Shown piece after piece: positions 1-10,700 of a DNA stretch of 64,000 nt (position 1 is its first letter; every line of letters begins with the position of its first letter). This DNA comes from Steromphala cineraria (taxonomy: Eukaryota > Mollusca > Gastropoda > Trochida > Trochidae), in contig OU744736.1 in assembly GCA_916613615.1 (NCBI GenBank), positions 10,985,724 to 11,049,723 on the forward strand, read 5' to 3'. The translations under genes and the position numbers were made by a program. The notes beneath the pieces are model-generated. The model saw nothing but the letters and a program-made list of their open reading frames with translations. It ran no database searches and was not told the DNA's origin.

Positions 1-935
1 GGCCGCCATGGCAGCCATATTGAATTTTCAATTAGATTTCACAAAAAAGACTACTCCTCCTAAACGAATGCAGATATCATTCTGAAAATGTAGTATGTTA
101 TACCCATGGTGATTCCTCACAGAAAGGTAGACGTTTCAGTTTTGAGAATCCAAGATGGCCACTATGGCAGCCATATTGAATTTTCAATTAGATTTCATGA
201 AAAGACTACTCTTTCTAAACCAATCTAAATATCATTCTGAAATTGTAGTATGTTATAACTATGGTGATTCTGCACAGAAAAGTAGACGTTTCAGTTTTGA
301 GAATCCAAGATGGCCGCGATAGAAGCCATATTGAATATTCAATGAGATTTCATGAAAATGACTACTTCTCCTAAACCAATCTAGATATCATTTTCATATT
401 GTAGTATGTTATACCTATTGTGATTCCTCCCACAAAGGTAGACGTTTCAGTTTTGAGAATCCAAGATGGCCGCTATGGCAGCCATATTGAATTTTCAATT
501 AGATTTCAGGAAAAAGACTACTCCTCCTAAACGAATCCAGATATCATTCTAAATTGTAGTATGTTATACCCATGGTGATTCCTCACAGAAAGGTAGACGT
601 TTCAGTTTTGAGAATCCAAGATGGCCACTATGGCAGCCATATTGAATTTTCAATTAGATTTCATGAAAAGACTACTCTTTCTAAACCAATCTAAATATCA
701 TTCTGAAATTGTAGTATGTTATAACTATGGTGATTCCGCACAGAAAAGTAGACGTTTCAGTTTTGAGAATCCAAGATGGCCGCGATAGAAGCCATATTGA
801 ATATTCAATGAGATTTCATGAAAATGACTACTTCTCCTAAACCAATCTAGATATCATTTTCATATTGTAGTATGTTATACCTATTGTGATTCCTCCCACA
901 AAGGTAGACGTTTCAGTTTTGAGAATCCAAGATGG
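1..935. repeat. Tandem repeat family E, 156-bp unit in a 467-bp trimeric higher-order repeat
   Basis: The anchor CCAAGATGG recurs at 149, 305, 461, 616, 771 and 927, giving a period of 155-156 bp. Three diverged unit types alternate, and the trio repeats almost exactly every 467 bp (149 with 616, 305 with 771, the unit at 1 with 461). The array runs off the left edge, so its full length is unknown. It has no coding potential. Diverged single copies lie further right (2310-2370, 3570-3830), which suggests a dispersed element rather than a simple satellite. I infer a Helentron/pearl-like non-autonomous element; its termini are not visible. Confidence 0.9.
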
Positions 936-1249
936 CTGTGATAGCATCCATATTGACTTTTCAGCTGCAGAAGACACATCATTATTACTAAATTTTAAGC
1001 TTTCATCAAGTGATCACTCGCACTATATACATTCTCTAATTTGAACTTACTGATCATAATATTATCTTGAATATGGAATATTTAAGATTGTCATGCAAGT
1101 TGTTCTATATTTGTAAGTGTTTCTAAAACATTAAGATGAAAGACAAACATAATTAATTAATTTGTTTAAAATATTTATGGCAACTAGCTGCAAAAACCCA
1201 ATGACATTAAACATCATGTTAGATTTTGAACAATGGTATCTCCCTTATA

Positions 1250-2165
1250 TTCCTTTAAATACCACACATAAGGGGTCAACCAGAGTTCAGATATTTCTGT
1301 TGAGTCCACTATGCTGTCTAATACACATCCCAATACAGGCTGCTAGCATCATAGTGTCAGCTACTAGTCTGTTGCATAATCAACCTGACCCAATTGATAT
1401 GGTAGAGCATTATGCTATATGACCATGTGTATGCAATAAGAGTTATGGAAATTAGACTTGTATTCTCATGACAGTGATATGTTCTTTCTAAGAATAACAA
1501 CTTACACAAAACTTGTCACTTGTTTTGTGTTTAGCAATCTACATGATAAGTTGATGTGGAAAGAGTTATTTTGCATCAGGTTCCAGTTCCTGTGTTTTTC
1601 TCATATTTGTACCATTTCTATATCTAACAGAAGTTCTTCTTGACACAAAATCAATTTAGGACATAAGCTAACTATATTTTATGAAATTATATTTATTTTT
1701 CACAACAATTCATGTTCTCTCCCGTCAAGTCTTTTAATACCACACATAAGGGCTTAGCCAGAGTTCAGGTTTACATGCTCAGCACACTAGGATGCTTCTC
1801 CAAATATACGTACACAAAGCCAAATACACAAATTGCTTCACTCTCTGGGGCTAGCAGCCCTGCCTGCTTGTATATTGCATAGTAATCCTGACCTAATTGG
1901 TAAATAGAACATAATGGACTTTATGGAAAGTATATAAATTGTCTTTATGAAAAGTATACTTGTATTCTATTAATAGTAATACTTTTTACAAATAACAATT
2001 TAAACAAGTCAAGAATCAGCTTTTGTGTACAACAATCTGCACGATGAGTTAATATTAACAAGTCAAGAATCTGCTTTTATGTTCAGTAATCTACATGATA
2101 AGTTAATAATAGAGGTATTTTTTATCAGGTTCCAGTTCCAATACCATGTGTTTTATAAATACCTG
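1250..2165. repeat. Old, diverged direct duplication of about 475 bp
   Basis: Two blocks repeat the same landmarks in the same order: AATACCACACATAAGGG (about 1257 and 1737), AGAGTTCAG, a TTGCATA...CCTGACC...AATTG stretch (about 1372 and 1875), ACTTGTATTCT (about 1456 and 1948), ATCTACATGATAAGTT (about 1536 and 2089) and CAGGTTCCAGTTCC (about 1577 and 2127). Divergence is heavy, and the second block has an extra internal repeat of AACAAGTCAAGAATC. Short ORFs in this stretch carry stops and no recognisable domain. Between 936 and 1250 I see nothing else. Confidence 0.7.
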
Positions 2166-2965
2166 TAAAAATAAATGATAATTGTATCATGCTGAAGGGG
2201 TTCTGGGAACAACATGTCATCATAGAAGTCATTATTTTTCAATTAGATTTCAGGCCAAGTACTACTCCTAGTAAATCAATTAACAAAGACACATTTATTT
2301 TATTATCAAGAATCCAAGATGGTCAATATGTCAATTATATTGAATTTTCAATTAGATTTCATTAAATTCATTGAAAAGAATACATTTCCTGATCAATCAA
2401 ATCAATGTCATTATATTTGTATTGATACGCTTGTTGTAATATTTATCAACACTATAAATACAGTTACAAAAAACTGTATGAATCATCTTTATCTGCGAAC
2501 AGCCTTAAGCATGACTGTTTTAATAAATCCTTTCCGTTTTACATAATTCCTGACACTTCATATATGGCAAATAACATAGCCAGTGAGGGATAAATATACA
2601 TTTTATAATCATCTATATCTGATTACGGTCTGAACAATGATTATCTAGATAATTATAATGATCATTCAATTCAAACAAATCCTTTTCAAAAGCATTTAAA
2701 ATGATTAAATTTGTTCACTCCCAACACTAACTGTTAGGTTTTTTAGTCCATGCAATTAATTTATTCCAAATTGAAAATTTTGGTTAATGATTAACAAATT
2801 ATCTTTTATTTTGTTTGTCATGCTAATAAAAGATATCATTTAATATTCATCTTCAAAACTAATTGAACAGCTGTCTGAACAATTCTTTTTTTACAAAGTC
2901 TTTCTCACCAATTCTCTCTGTTAGTTAAGATACTTCAATAAACATATTACTGAGTTGACCTCCAG
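2166..2965. other. Non-coding AT-rich stretch
   Basis: I see no gene here. A diverged family E core lies at about 2310-2370 (AATCCAAGATGG followed by TTGAATTTTCAATTAGATTTC). The remainder is unique AT-rich sequence. Confidence 0.6.
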
Positions 2966-2969
2966 ATTA

Positions 2970-3190
2970 TTTCCATTGCAAACCTCTCTTCTACCCCCAC
3001 CCCTTCTATCCCCCCTTTCCCTCCTCCCCTTTTTTCTCCTGTCCTTCCATTGCAAACCTCTCTTCTATCCCACAATCCTTCTATTCTTCCCACCCCGCCC
3101 CCCCTATACCCCCCCCCCCCCCCCCCTATACCCCCCCCCCCCCCCCCCCCTTTCCCCATCTATCCTTCCAGCCCCTCTCCTGCAACTCTC
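2970..3190. repeat. Pyrimidine-rich low-complexity tract with poly-C runs
   Basis: The plus strand is almost purely C and T, with two long C runs near 3110 and 3130-3150. The phrase TTCCATTGCAAACCTCTCTTCTA occurs twice in shortened form about 77 bp apart, so part of it is a short tandem duplication. The proline- or glycine-rich ORFs it creates on either strand are artefacts of composition. Such purine/pyrimidine-asymmetric DNA can adopt triplex structures; that is inference. Confidence 0.85.
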
Positions 3191-4437
3191 CTCTAAAGAG
3201 TATCTGTATTGCATATTGAAATGAGGGGAGGACACTCACTATATGGAATAACAGTAACTTACATAAGAGGATAAGTTACATAAGCTACATGCAGGTGCAA
3301 GAGGTCATCATAGGTCATCATATCTAGTAATTAGCATAAACCCCCATGTTGCTAGCCTATTCTGACCAATCAGATTGCACTAACATATGTCAAGATTTAA
3401 GATATTCAGAAATCTTCAGTTAGAATTACATGAGACATTGACCTGGACAGTTTACTTTGGCAATTGGACCTATCACTAGCTGAATTTGTGATTTGTGTCA
3501 GAGAGATATATTCCAAATGTTTATGTGCATCATCTTTTTAGTTCTTTGGAAGTTGAGAGTGTGACTAAATGAATACTCCTAAACCAATCAAGATATCATA
3601 ATGAAATTAATACAGATGCCCACATAAAAGTAGCATTTTGAAGATTAAAAAGTCCAAGATGGTCACCAATTTAGCCATAGATATACAAAAAAGTTATACA
3701 AAAACCTACTGCTTGTTAACAAATCATGATTATATCATTCTTGTATTAATGTTTGTTCAAGCTCTAGTGGTTTCCAACAGAAGAATAGCATTTTAAAAGA
3801 TAAAAATATCATGATGGCAGCCATAATCAATTATCGCATAAAAGATGGTTACACAATTAAACCATATTACCACATCATTCATTTTAAGGTGAGCTTCTGT
3901 ACCCTCGGTACTTTTATTTAAGGTCAGATGGGCTTATGGTAAGCTGCATCATCCAGCGTTCATTTTGTGTAGGCTGTCAACCTTTAAAAGTTTGACACCC
4001 TCAAACCTCAAATTTTCTGGGAATGTACCTTGCACCAAGGGAATCTGAACATGCAAATTTTGGACAGATTGGTGTTAACAAATTTCAATCTTTTTTTTCC
4101 GTACATACCAGTATTCCTCGGACGTCCTTTCTGTGTGTGTTCTTATGAGTAACGCTAAGCTCTGTATAATGTAATGGTCATCAAAATTAACTTGGCCTTG
4201 TGCTTTACCAGTAAGAAGCTATGTGTAAGTTGTGGAGAGAATCTAGTCAATGGTTCTTGTGATATCACACTGATAATCTTACAAGGCAGGTCCTAGATTT
4301 TCAAAGCTCTCTTCGTAAGTACTATACATTAACATTGGCCTCTGAAGGTCATAGCGCTAAGAGAGCTAAACAAATCTTGGTCCTGGTTTCTATGCTGAAA
4401 ATTTCAAACCTCTGTGTGACTGCTAAAATGTCTTAAG
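3191..4437. other. Non-coding stretch with decayed repeat fragments
   Basis: There is no gene. Diverged family E cores are visible at about 3570-3680 (CTAAACCAATCAAGATATCAT followed by GTCCAAGATGG) and about 3765-3830. At 3885-3975 a fragment (GTGAGC, then AAGGTCAGATGGGCTTATGG) matches the head of family A, whose intact end at 50352 reads GCTCACTTG, then AAGGCCCGATGGGCTTATGG. Nothing else is recognisable. Confidence 0.55.
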
Positions 4438-4844
4438 TAGGGATGTCACGATACACCGATGCATCGATGCATCGTCGTGGTACAGTTCACGATACAATAC
4501 ACGATACAGTCAAATGTATCGTGATACAAATGTTAGTGAATATCGTAAAAAAAATTGGTGAATATCGTAAATTTTGTTGGTGAAGATCGAATCAAGAAAT
4601 CCGGAGTTGCTTAATTCCTTGTTAATATAGCATTAAATGACTTTTTCATGAAGAAGTTAGCTTATTTTTGTCTTCATATGCTGGTTACTCAGATAAGTTT
4701 CTTTAGGAATATTAAATTTAGATCCCTGAATTTTTGTCTCCCCGTAATAATGTCGCATTTAGTGTATAGCAATATGTATCGTATCGTGACCTCAGTATCG
4801 TGATACGTATCGTATCGCAAGGTACCTGTATTGTGACATGCCTA
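4438..4844. mobile_element. hAT-type MITE with 8-bp target duplication
   Basis: The left end reads TAGGGATGTCACGATAC and the right end, reverse-complemented, reads TAGGCATGTCACAATAC. The element is flanked by a perfect 8-bp direct repeat GTCTTAAG (4430-4437 and 4845-4852). Eight-bp TSDs and TAGGG-type ends are characteristic of hAT transposons. The interior is subterminally rich in GATAC/GTATC motifs and has no transposase, so this is a 407-bp non-autonomous copy. Confidence 0.88.
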
Positions 4845-4923
4845 GTCTTAAGTGACATTGTAACCTTAACATGAAGATCATGGTAAAAAAAACAGTACAT
4901 AGGCATCTTATTCTCATTGTGAT

Positions 4924-5072
4924 GAGGTGAGGTGCTGTGGGGTTTAACGCCACTTTCAAAAGTATTTCACTTATATCGCGGCTGCTAGTATTATTGCAGG
5001 GAGAAAGCCCGCAACACCATTGTGGATATGCATTGCATTGAAACCTGTGAGCATCGGCTGGAACTAGCGAAC
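4924..5072 (+). repeat. SINE-like dispersed repeat, copy 1
   Basis: The stretch with GTTTAACGCCACTTTC, ATATCGCGGCTGCTAG and GGCTGGAACTAGC recurs at 17525-17715 and 59366-59560, and shorter relatives occur in several DCDC1 introns. The length and dispersed single-copy distribution fit a SINE. Known molluscan V-like SINEs have a similar head, but I cannot confirm the family. The minus-strand ORF at 4792-5145 is assembled from this repeat and the neighbouring hAT element and is not a gene. Confidence 0.6.
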
Positions 5073-7171
5073 CATCCATTGTGATGAACAAACATGCAAA
5101 ACATAAAAAGATTCCAGTCAATGGTTTGTAATTTTTCCATTTCATCCCATGGACAATGCAGACAAAAACTTCTTACCGTAATACCTCAATCCCTGCTTTG
5201 TACTAAATCCTTTGCAGAGTGTACAATCAGGAGAAATTGATACAAAAAGTCAATGTTTATATTTATTATTTTATTCTAATAAGCTTCTTCATGTTACAAA
5301 CATGTATATATATATCCTAACAAGCAATGAAAACGTTATGAACAATTTGTCATTGTAAATCACAGATGATATATAAAAAAAATCTAACTCTATTCTGTAT
5401 AACATTAAAAAGTATATGATCGTTCTGGCAAGTTTATGAATAAGCAACTATGCAAGTTGCCTAATAAATTAATAAAGAATGATACGTCAGTATTAGTAAA
5501 TAACATACAAAAATCAAAACACAATAAATAAGATAATAATTAGGACGGAAATTGAAATATATCACAATTAATTAAAATTCATACAAAATAAGATAATGAA
5601 ATGGGATGAGAAAATGCATTTTGAGAAGTCAATTGTGAATTACAATCAGGATTCTGTCACTTTATTTTGGCTGTTGCATACATTTATCACATTTGATAGG
5701 GCTTGAAACAATTATTGTATTAAATGATGTAATAATTAAGGACCATCCATTATTCAATATAAAGGTATAAATCATAGAGTATAATACAAAAGTTCAACAT
5801 GCTCATTTCACAATGATTTTCTTTCTGTTATGAAAGGCTAAAAAAATTCACAGAGAAGAGATTAGCGAATGTCATGATAGTTATGAGAATATAAAACATA
5901 CTTCAGGAGTGAGGCACTTCAACAAGTGAATCTGGTTACAAACTCTCTCACGATACTCGTATCCTGGCATTCCATCTACAATCACTAGATTGCCTTGTCA
6001 TGATCACAAACCTGGTTTAGAGATAAATGCCATTAGATAGTGAACAATAGTACCATTGTTGTTTGGATCATACATCTTTAATACAGAAAATTCTTGTCCT
6101 TTTTTGGGCCGCATGGGACTCTAACAACAGACCTGAACAACAGTCAAAAGTATCGATGTCAATTTTCAATGCAACACGCATGAAGGATTTTCTTGGTTGG
6201 GGTCACTCGCGGTTTAAAGCCCATCCCCCAATTTTCAAGATATTTGTTTGCCGGGCCCCCTGATCTTATACCCGCGAGGATACGGTATTGAAGATAGTGT
6301 GATCCCAAATATAACAAATGTTTAGCCTGGTATAGACAGCCAGCCAATGAAATAGCTGATAATGTCAGTCCTTGGATGAGAGAACCAATCTGCATCTGCA
6401 TGCCATATAAGGATCTCACTTACCAGCCGATATGAGGTAAATGCTGACAAAACAATCATAGAATTGTAGGAGATTTGCTAGGATATAAGTATGGTGATAT
6501 ATCAGGATGTTCCGATTATATACATTACAATAACAAGACAACAAATATCACAGTTCTGTTGTGTATATATAAAATTGTGCAATTTCACAATGTGCAGTTT
6601 AGGTTGTATACAAATTCTTTAGAAACTGAGAATAAAAAATTTGAAACTTGGTTTCAATTTTGCATCAAGGATATACACCTATAAGAAAGTCTTCAATACA
6701 TTAATACTTTCTTTGTACAAGTCCTACATCATCTTCTTTGATAAAGATTTAGCATTTTAAAAGATTTATGATAATCATTTGATAAATCACTTCAGTATAC
6801 ATAATTTTCTCATGATAATTATAGAAAGAATAAAAGGGCTTTCAAAGAATCAAGAAAAAATCTTTACAAATGGACGGCAATGCTTCTTCACAAAGTCCTT
6901 CGTTTTCATTAGATTGGGACCGAGAAAAGGCCTGTAAACCCACAAATTAGTGAAATTACAGAGAAACTTTCAACGAAAGATAAATTAATGAAGATCAGAT
7001 CTTAGGTTGATGACTAGAAAGCATTGAAAAATATTTTGATATTTGCAATGAATAACCCAAAACCAATGAAAACTTTGCTACAGTGATGAGACAGATGCCA
7101 TAAAGAAGCAAAGAACACAACCTTTGTCTGCTTAAATGAGATCAACATGCAAAATACAAACTCTATATATG
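5073..7171. other. Downstream intergenic stretch of DCDC1
   Basis: AT-rich DNA without a supported gene. The only structured piece is the repeat at 6140-6290, annotated separately. The remaining ORFs are short and have no recognisable domain or splice context. Confidence 0.6.
6140..6290 (-). repeat. Fragment sharing sequence with the 61.5-63.0 kb element
   Basis: From 6140 the phrase GTCAAAAGTATCGATGTC, then TTTTCAATGCAAC, then GATTTTCTTGGTTGGGGTC and CTCGC matches 62699-62770 closely. The right part ends GAGGATACGGTAT, resembling the CCGTATTC terminus of the 61.5 kb element. I read it as a decayed copy of the same transposon family. Whether the conserved 70 bp was once coding is unclear; the frames are broken. 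Confidence 0.5.
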
Positions 7172-7172
7172 T

Positions 7173-7178
7173 TTTATT
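7173..7178 (-). promoter_or_regulatory. Candidate polyadenylation signal for DCDC1
   Basis: TTTATT on the plus strand is AATAAA on the transcript strand, about 495 nt beyond the DCDC1 stop codon. It is the first canonical hexamer I noticed downstream of the stop, implying a 3' UTR of about 0.5 kb (7155-7671). This is positional inference only. Confidence 0.35.
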
Positions 7179-7671
7179 CTATAAAATTATAGGATGTTGA
7201 TAAAAAAAAGACCATTAGTATACTTATAATATTATATACAATCTAAAAATCATTTGCAATATATTCATTAATTTCCATTTGAAATACAACCTAATTCAAG
7301 GGCGCAAAATTATGTCAATTTTAAGATAATGCAAATTAGTTAACATTTATATATGAACATCACTTAAAATCATCATTACTTTCAAGTTAAAACAAGGTCT
7401 GTATGATGTCCACTATCTTGCATTCATACAACTTTGAAGTTTACAATCAATGATTTAAACAGTCTAAAAGTGCTAACAAGCAGTGGTGAAATATTGAGAC
7501 CTTATTATCATTATCAATAGTATCAGTTATCTGGACGGAATCCCACCTCCCTAAGCAATAATACACAAGCTAGCTGGAAGAGTTTAACACTAGACCTATG
7601 GAAGTATGTGCAACAAACACTTGCATCTCGTATCAAGCACTAAACTAAGTCTGTAGATCCTCTGATAGTGT

Positions 7672-7725
7672 CTACTTCGGGGCCTCCAGTGGCAGTGCTA
7701 GCTCCGGTGGACCGAATGGATCAAC
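7672..7725 (-). CDS. DCDC1: DCDC1 exon 41 (last coding exon, stop)
   Basis: The acceptor is TTCTCAG|GTTGAT. It encodes VDPFGPPELALPLEAPK and then a TAG stop at 7672-7674. The exon enters in phase 0, matching exon 40. The tail is short and proline-rich, with no domain. Confidence 0.9.
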   Translation of the reverse strand, partial: VDPFGPPELALPLEAPK

Positions 7726-10700
7726 CTGAGAACAAAGCACAACATGATGAATAATTCAGAGAAGTGAGCCATAGCTATTATCAATGATTATTGATGAGAT
7801 GATACAACAAAATTCCTCATAACCTTGTTAGCCTTTACAACTAAAAATAAGTTGTAAATATAAAAAATTCGCCATCGATCTTTTTAGTCTTATTTTTCAG
7901 CAAGCCCTTCTTTCATAAAGAAAAATATGAAAGTTTAATCTTAACTTCCTTTCATGATCTTACCCCTAAACAAAGAATAACCAAGGCCCTTTATTAGTTA
8001 TGCTCAAAATGAACCCTTTCCAATACATTGATTAAGGGCTGAATTAATTTCCAAGCGAAGTAAAACTCAAACTCACTGACTCACTTTCCAATAAATCTAT
8101 CAATCAAACCAACTCACATCCACTTTAGTGTTGCCCTTAGCCGAGACCATGACGTCAGTAACAGAGGGTCCGTACGTCCGGCGAGCTCGACCCCAGTTGG
8201 CCTTGACCTCTACGTCCATCTGACTGTTCCTTGGCTTCTTGTAGCCCTTCCCCATAGCGGCACACACCAGCTGGTCGCGTCCTAGATCCTCAAACGTCTC
8301 TACCTGTTGGTAAACATAGTGTGTCAAATCTTCATTTTACATGTATTTTTGAAAAACTTCTGAAATCAAAGTTAGTAATGTTTTAAGTAAATTACAGTTA
8401 AATCGAATATTACATCTAATCCTGTCAGTAAATACATGCAAATAGTTTGGCATGATAAACATAGCCTCATTTTACATATAAAATTCCGCTACTTGAGACA
8501 AAGATAATAAATGTATGAAAAGTACTGAATTTATGTTGAAATTATCTCAAATAGAAAGACTGTCCATTATGCCTAAGACATGCAGCAGAAAATATCTCAG
8601 GTTTTGCATTCATTTTACTTTTTAGATTACAATATTTGACAAAAAACATCATTTATTGTTTTAGCAGTTTGAAATACGAATATATTAGTCTGATTTCTTC
8701 ATCCATGCAAAGAGATTTCTCTTAAATCAAGTTGTACTCATGAACAAGATGAGACATCCTTTTAACTGTAAATAATCATTTTCAATTGTGATTTTGACAA
8801 TAAATCAATGAAAGCACCCACCTCTTTTCCATTTGCGTTGTAGAAGAGTTTAGCTTTCTTCCAAAGCGAGAGTTTGTGAGTGGCCGACTCTAGCAGCTGA
8901 TCCATGGTCTCGCCCCAGATGTAGATCGCTCTCTCCATGCTCTCGCCGTTAGGGTACGCCAACACCCGCTTCTGTAGTCAGATACACATATGCTCTTCAC
9001 TATTGTTTGATTTGTTAAATATCAAATACACAGTTGTTTTCATATTAGCTTTCTCCAGCTTGGTGAAAAAGGATAAGATATGGTTAAAGATTTTAATGAG
9101 TTACAGAACTAACAAAAAGATTGTAGTTTGAAATATTTTGTCCTTGACATAATCTCCAAAAAAGCAAGTCTAGATCTGCAGTGAAAAAGCTATTTGTCAG
9201 AGGCTCCAATATATATATAATCATTTATATAATAACTGTTCAGAGACTGAATATAAACTCACCATGTCTGGCTGCATGTACAGTTTGCCCTTCAGGTTCA
9301 CGTTAGCAAGGCTGAGGTTCTGGTTGGCTCGGATTTCACCAAGATGGGTCTGCAATAAAATTGTGGCTCTTAAAACGAATATTCAGAGATGCTCAAAGGT
9401 TGTGTAAGACAAATCAAAAATAGAGCCATTGGCTCTGTAGCTCATCAGGCTTCATCATCAATTATGCTGTAGAGTGTGGCCAATGATACCCCCTTTTTAG
9501 AGGCCACAGGGGCACCAATCATAAAATTAAGTATATATAGGCGACAAGTTTCAGTTTTCTAGGCCTTATACTTCAGGAGAAGAAGATGAAAATAGATTTG
9601 AAGGACGTTCCTGTTGCCTTTATTAGGGGTCACATGGCAACCAAAGCTACAATTTATAATCCTCACTAGCCAAGGAGTCTGTACACAAAGTTTCAGCTTT
9701 CTAGGCCTTATGGTTCTGGAGAAGACGATGAAAATAGTATTTTAGGGCATGGCCGCTGTGGCCCTTATTAGGGTTCACAGGGCCACCAAAGCTACAATTT
9801 ATAATCTTCACTAGCCAAGGAGTCTATACAAAAAGTTTCAGCTTTCTAGGCCTCATGGTTCTGGAGAAGAAGATGAAAATAGGTTTTTAGGGCGTGGCCC
9901 CTGTGGCCCTTATTAGGGGTCACAGGGCCACCAAAGCTACAATTTATAATCCTCACTCTTCAAAGAGGCTATACACAAAGTTTCAGCTTTCTAGGCCTTA
10001 TGGTTCTGGAGAAGAAGATGAAAATAGGCTTTTAGGGCGTGGCCCCTGTGGCCCTTATTAGGGGTCACAGGGCCACCAAAGATACAATTCATAATCCTCA
10101 CTAGCCAAGGAGTCTGTACACAAAGTTTCAGCTTTCTAGGCCTTATGGTTCTGGAGAAGAAGATGAAAATAGGTTTTTAGGGCGTGGCCCCTGTGGCCCT
10201 TATAAGGGATCACAGGGCTACCAAAGCTACAATTATTAATCCTCACTAGCCAAGGAGTCTGTACACAAAGTTTCAGCTTTCTAGGCCTTATGGTTCTGGA
10301 GAAGGAGATGAAAATAGGTTTTTAGGGCGTGGCCCCTCTGGCCCTTATTAGGGGTCACAGGGCTACCAAAGCTACAATTTATAATCCTCACTAGCCAAGG
10401 AGTCTATACACAAGGTTTCAGCTTTCTAGGCCTTATGGTTCTGGAGAAGAAGATGAAAATAGGTTTTTAGGGTGTGGCCCCTGTGGCCCTTATTAGGGTT
10501 CACAGGGCCACCAAAGCTACAATTTATAATATTCACTAGCCAAGGAGTCTGTACAAAAAGTTTCAGCTTTCTAGGCCTCATGGTTCTGGAGAAGAAGATG
10601 AAAATAGGTTTTTAGGGTGTGGCCCCTGTGGCCCTTATTAGGGGTCACAGGGCCACCAAAGCTACAATTTATAATCCTCACTCTTCAAAGAGGCTATACA

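Larger units (their letters stand above)
7726..9262 (-). other. Introns 38-40
   Basis: The intron parts of this stretch (7726-8117, 8304-8821, 8972-9262) contain AT-rich sequence. I see no repeats or other genes in them. Confidence 0.6.

Noticed and set aside
2947..3224. Overlapping proline-rich (plus) and glycine-rich (minus) ORFs
   Set aside because: They are translations of a C/T-rich low-complexity tract with no start context, splice sites or homology.
4792..5145. 117-codon minus ORF with a signal-peptide-like hydrophobic stretch
   Set aside because: It spans the junction of a SINE-like repeat and the hAT MITE, and both parts occur elsewhere as non-coding repeats.
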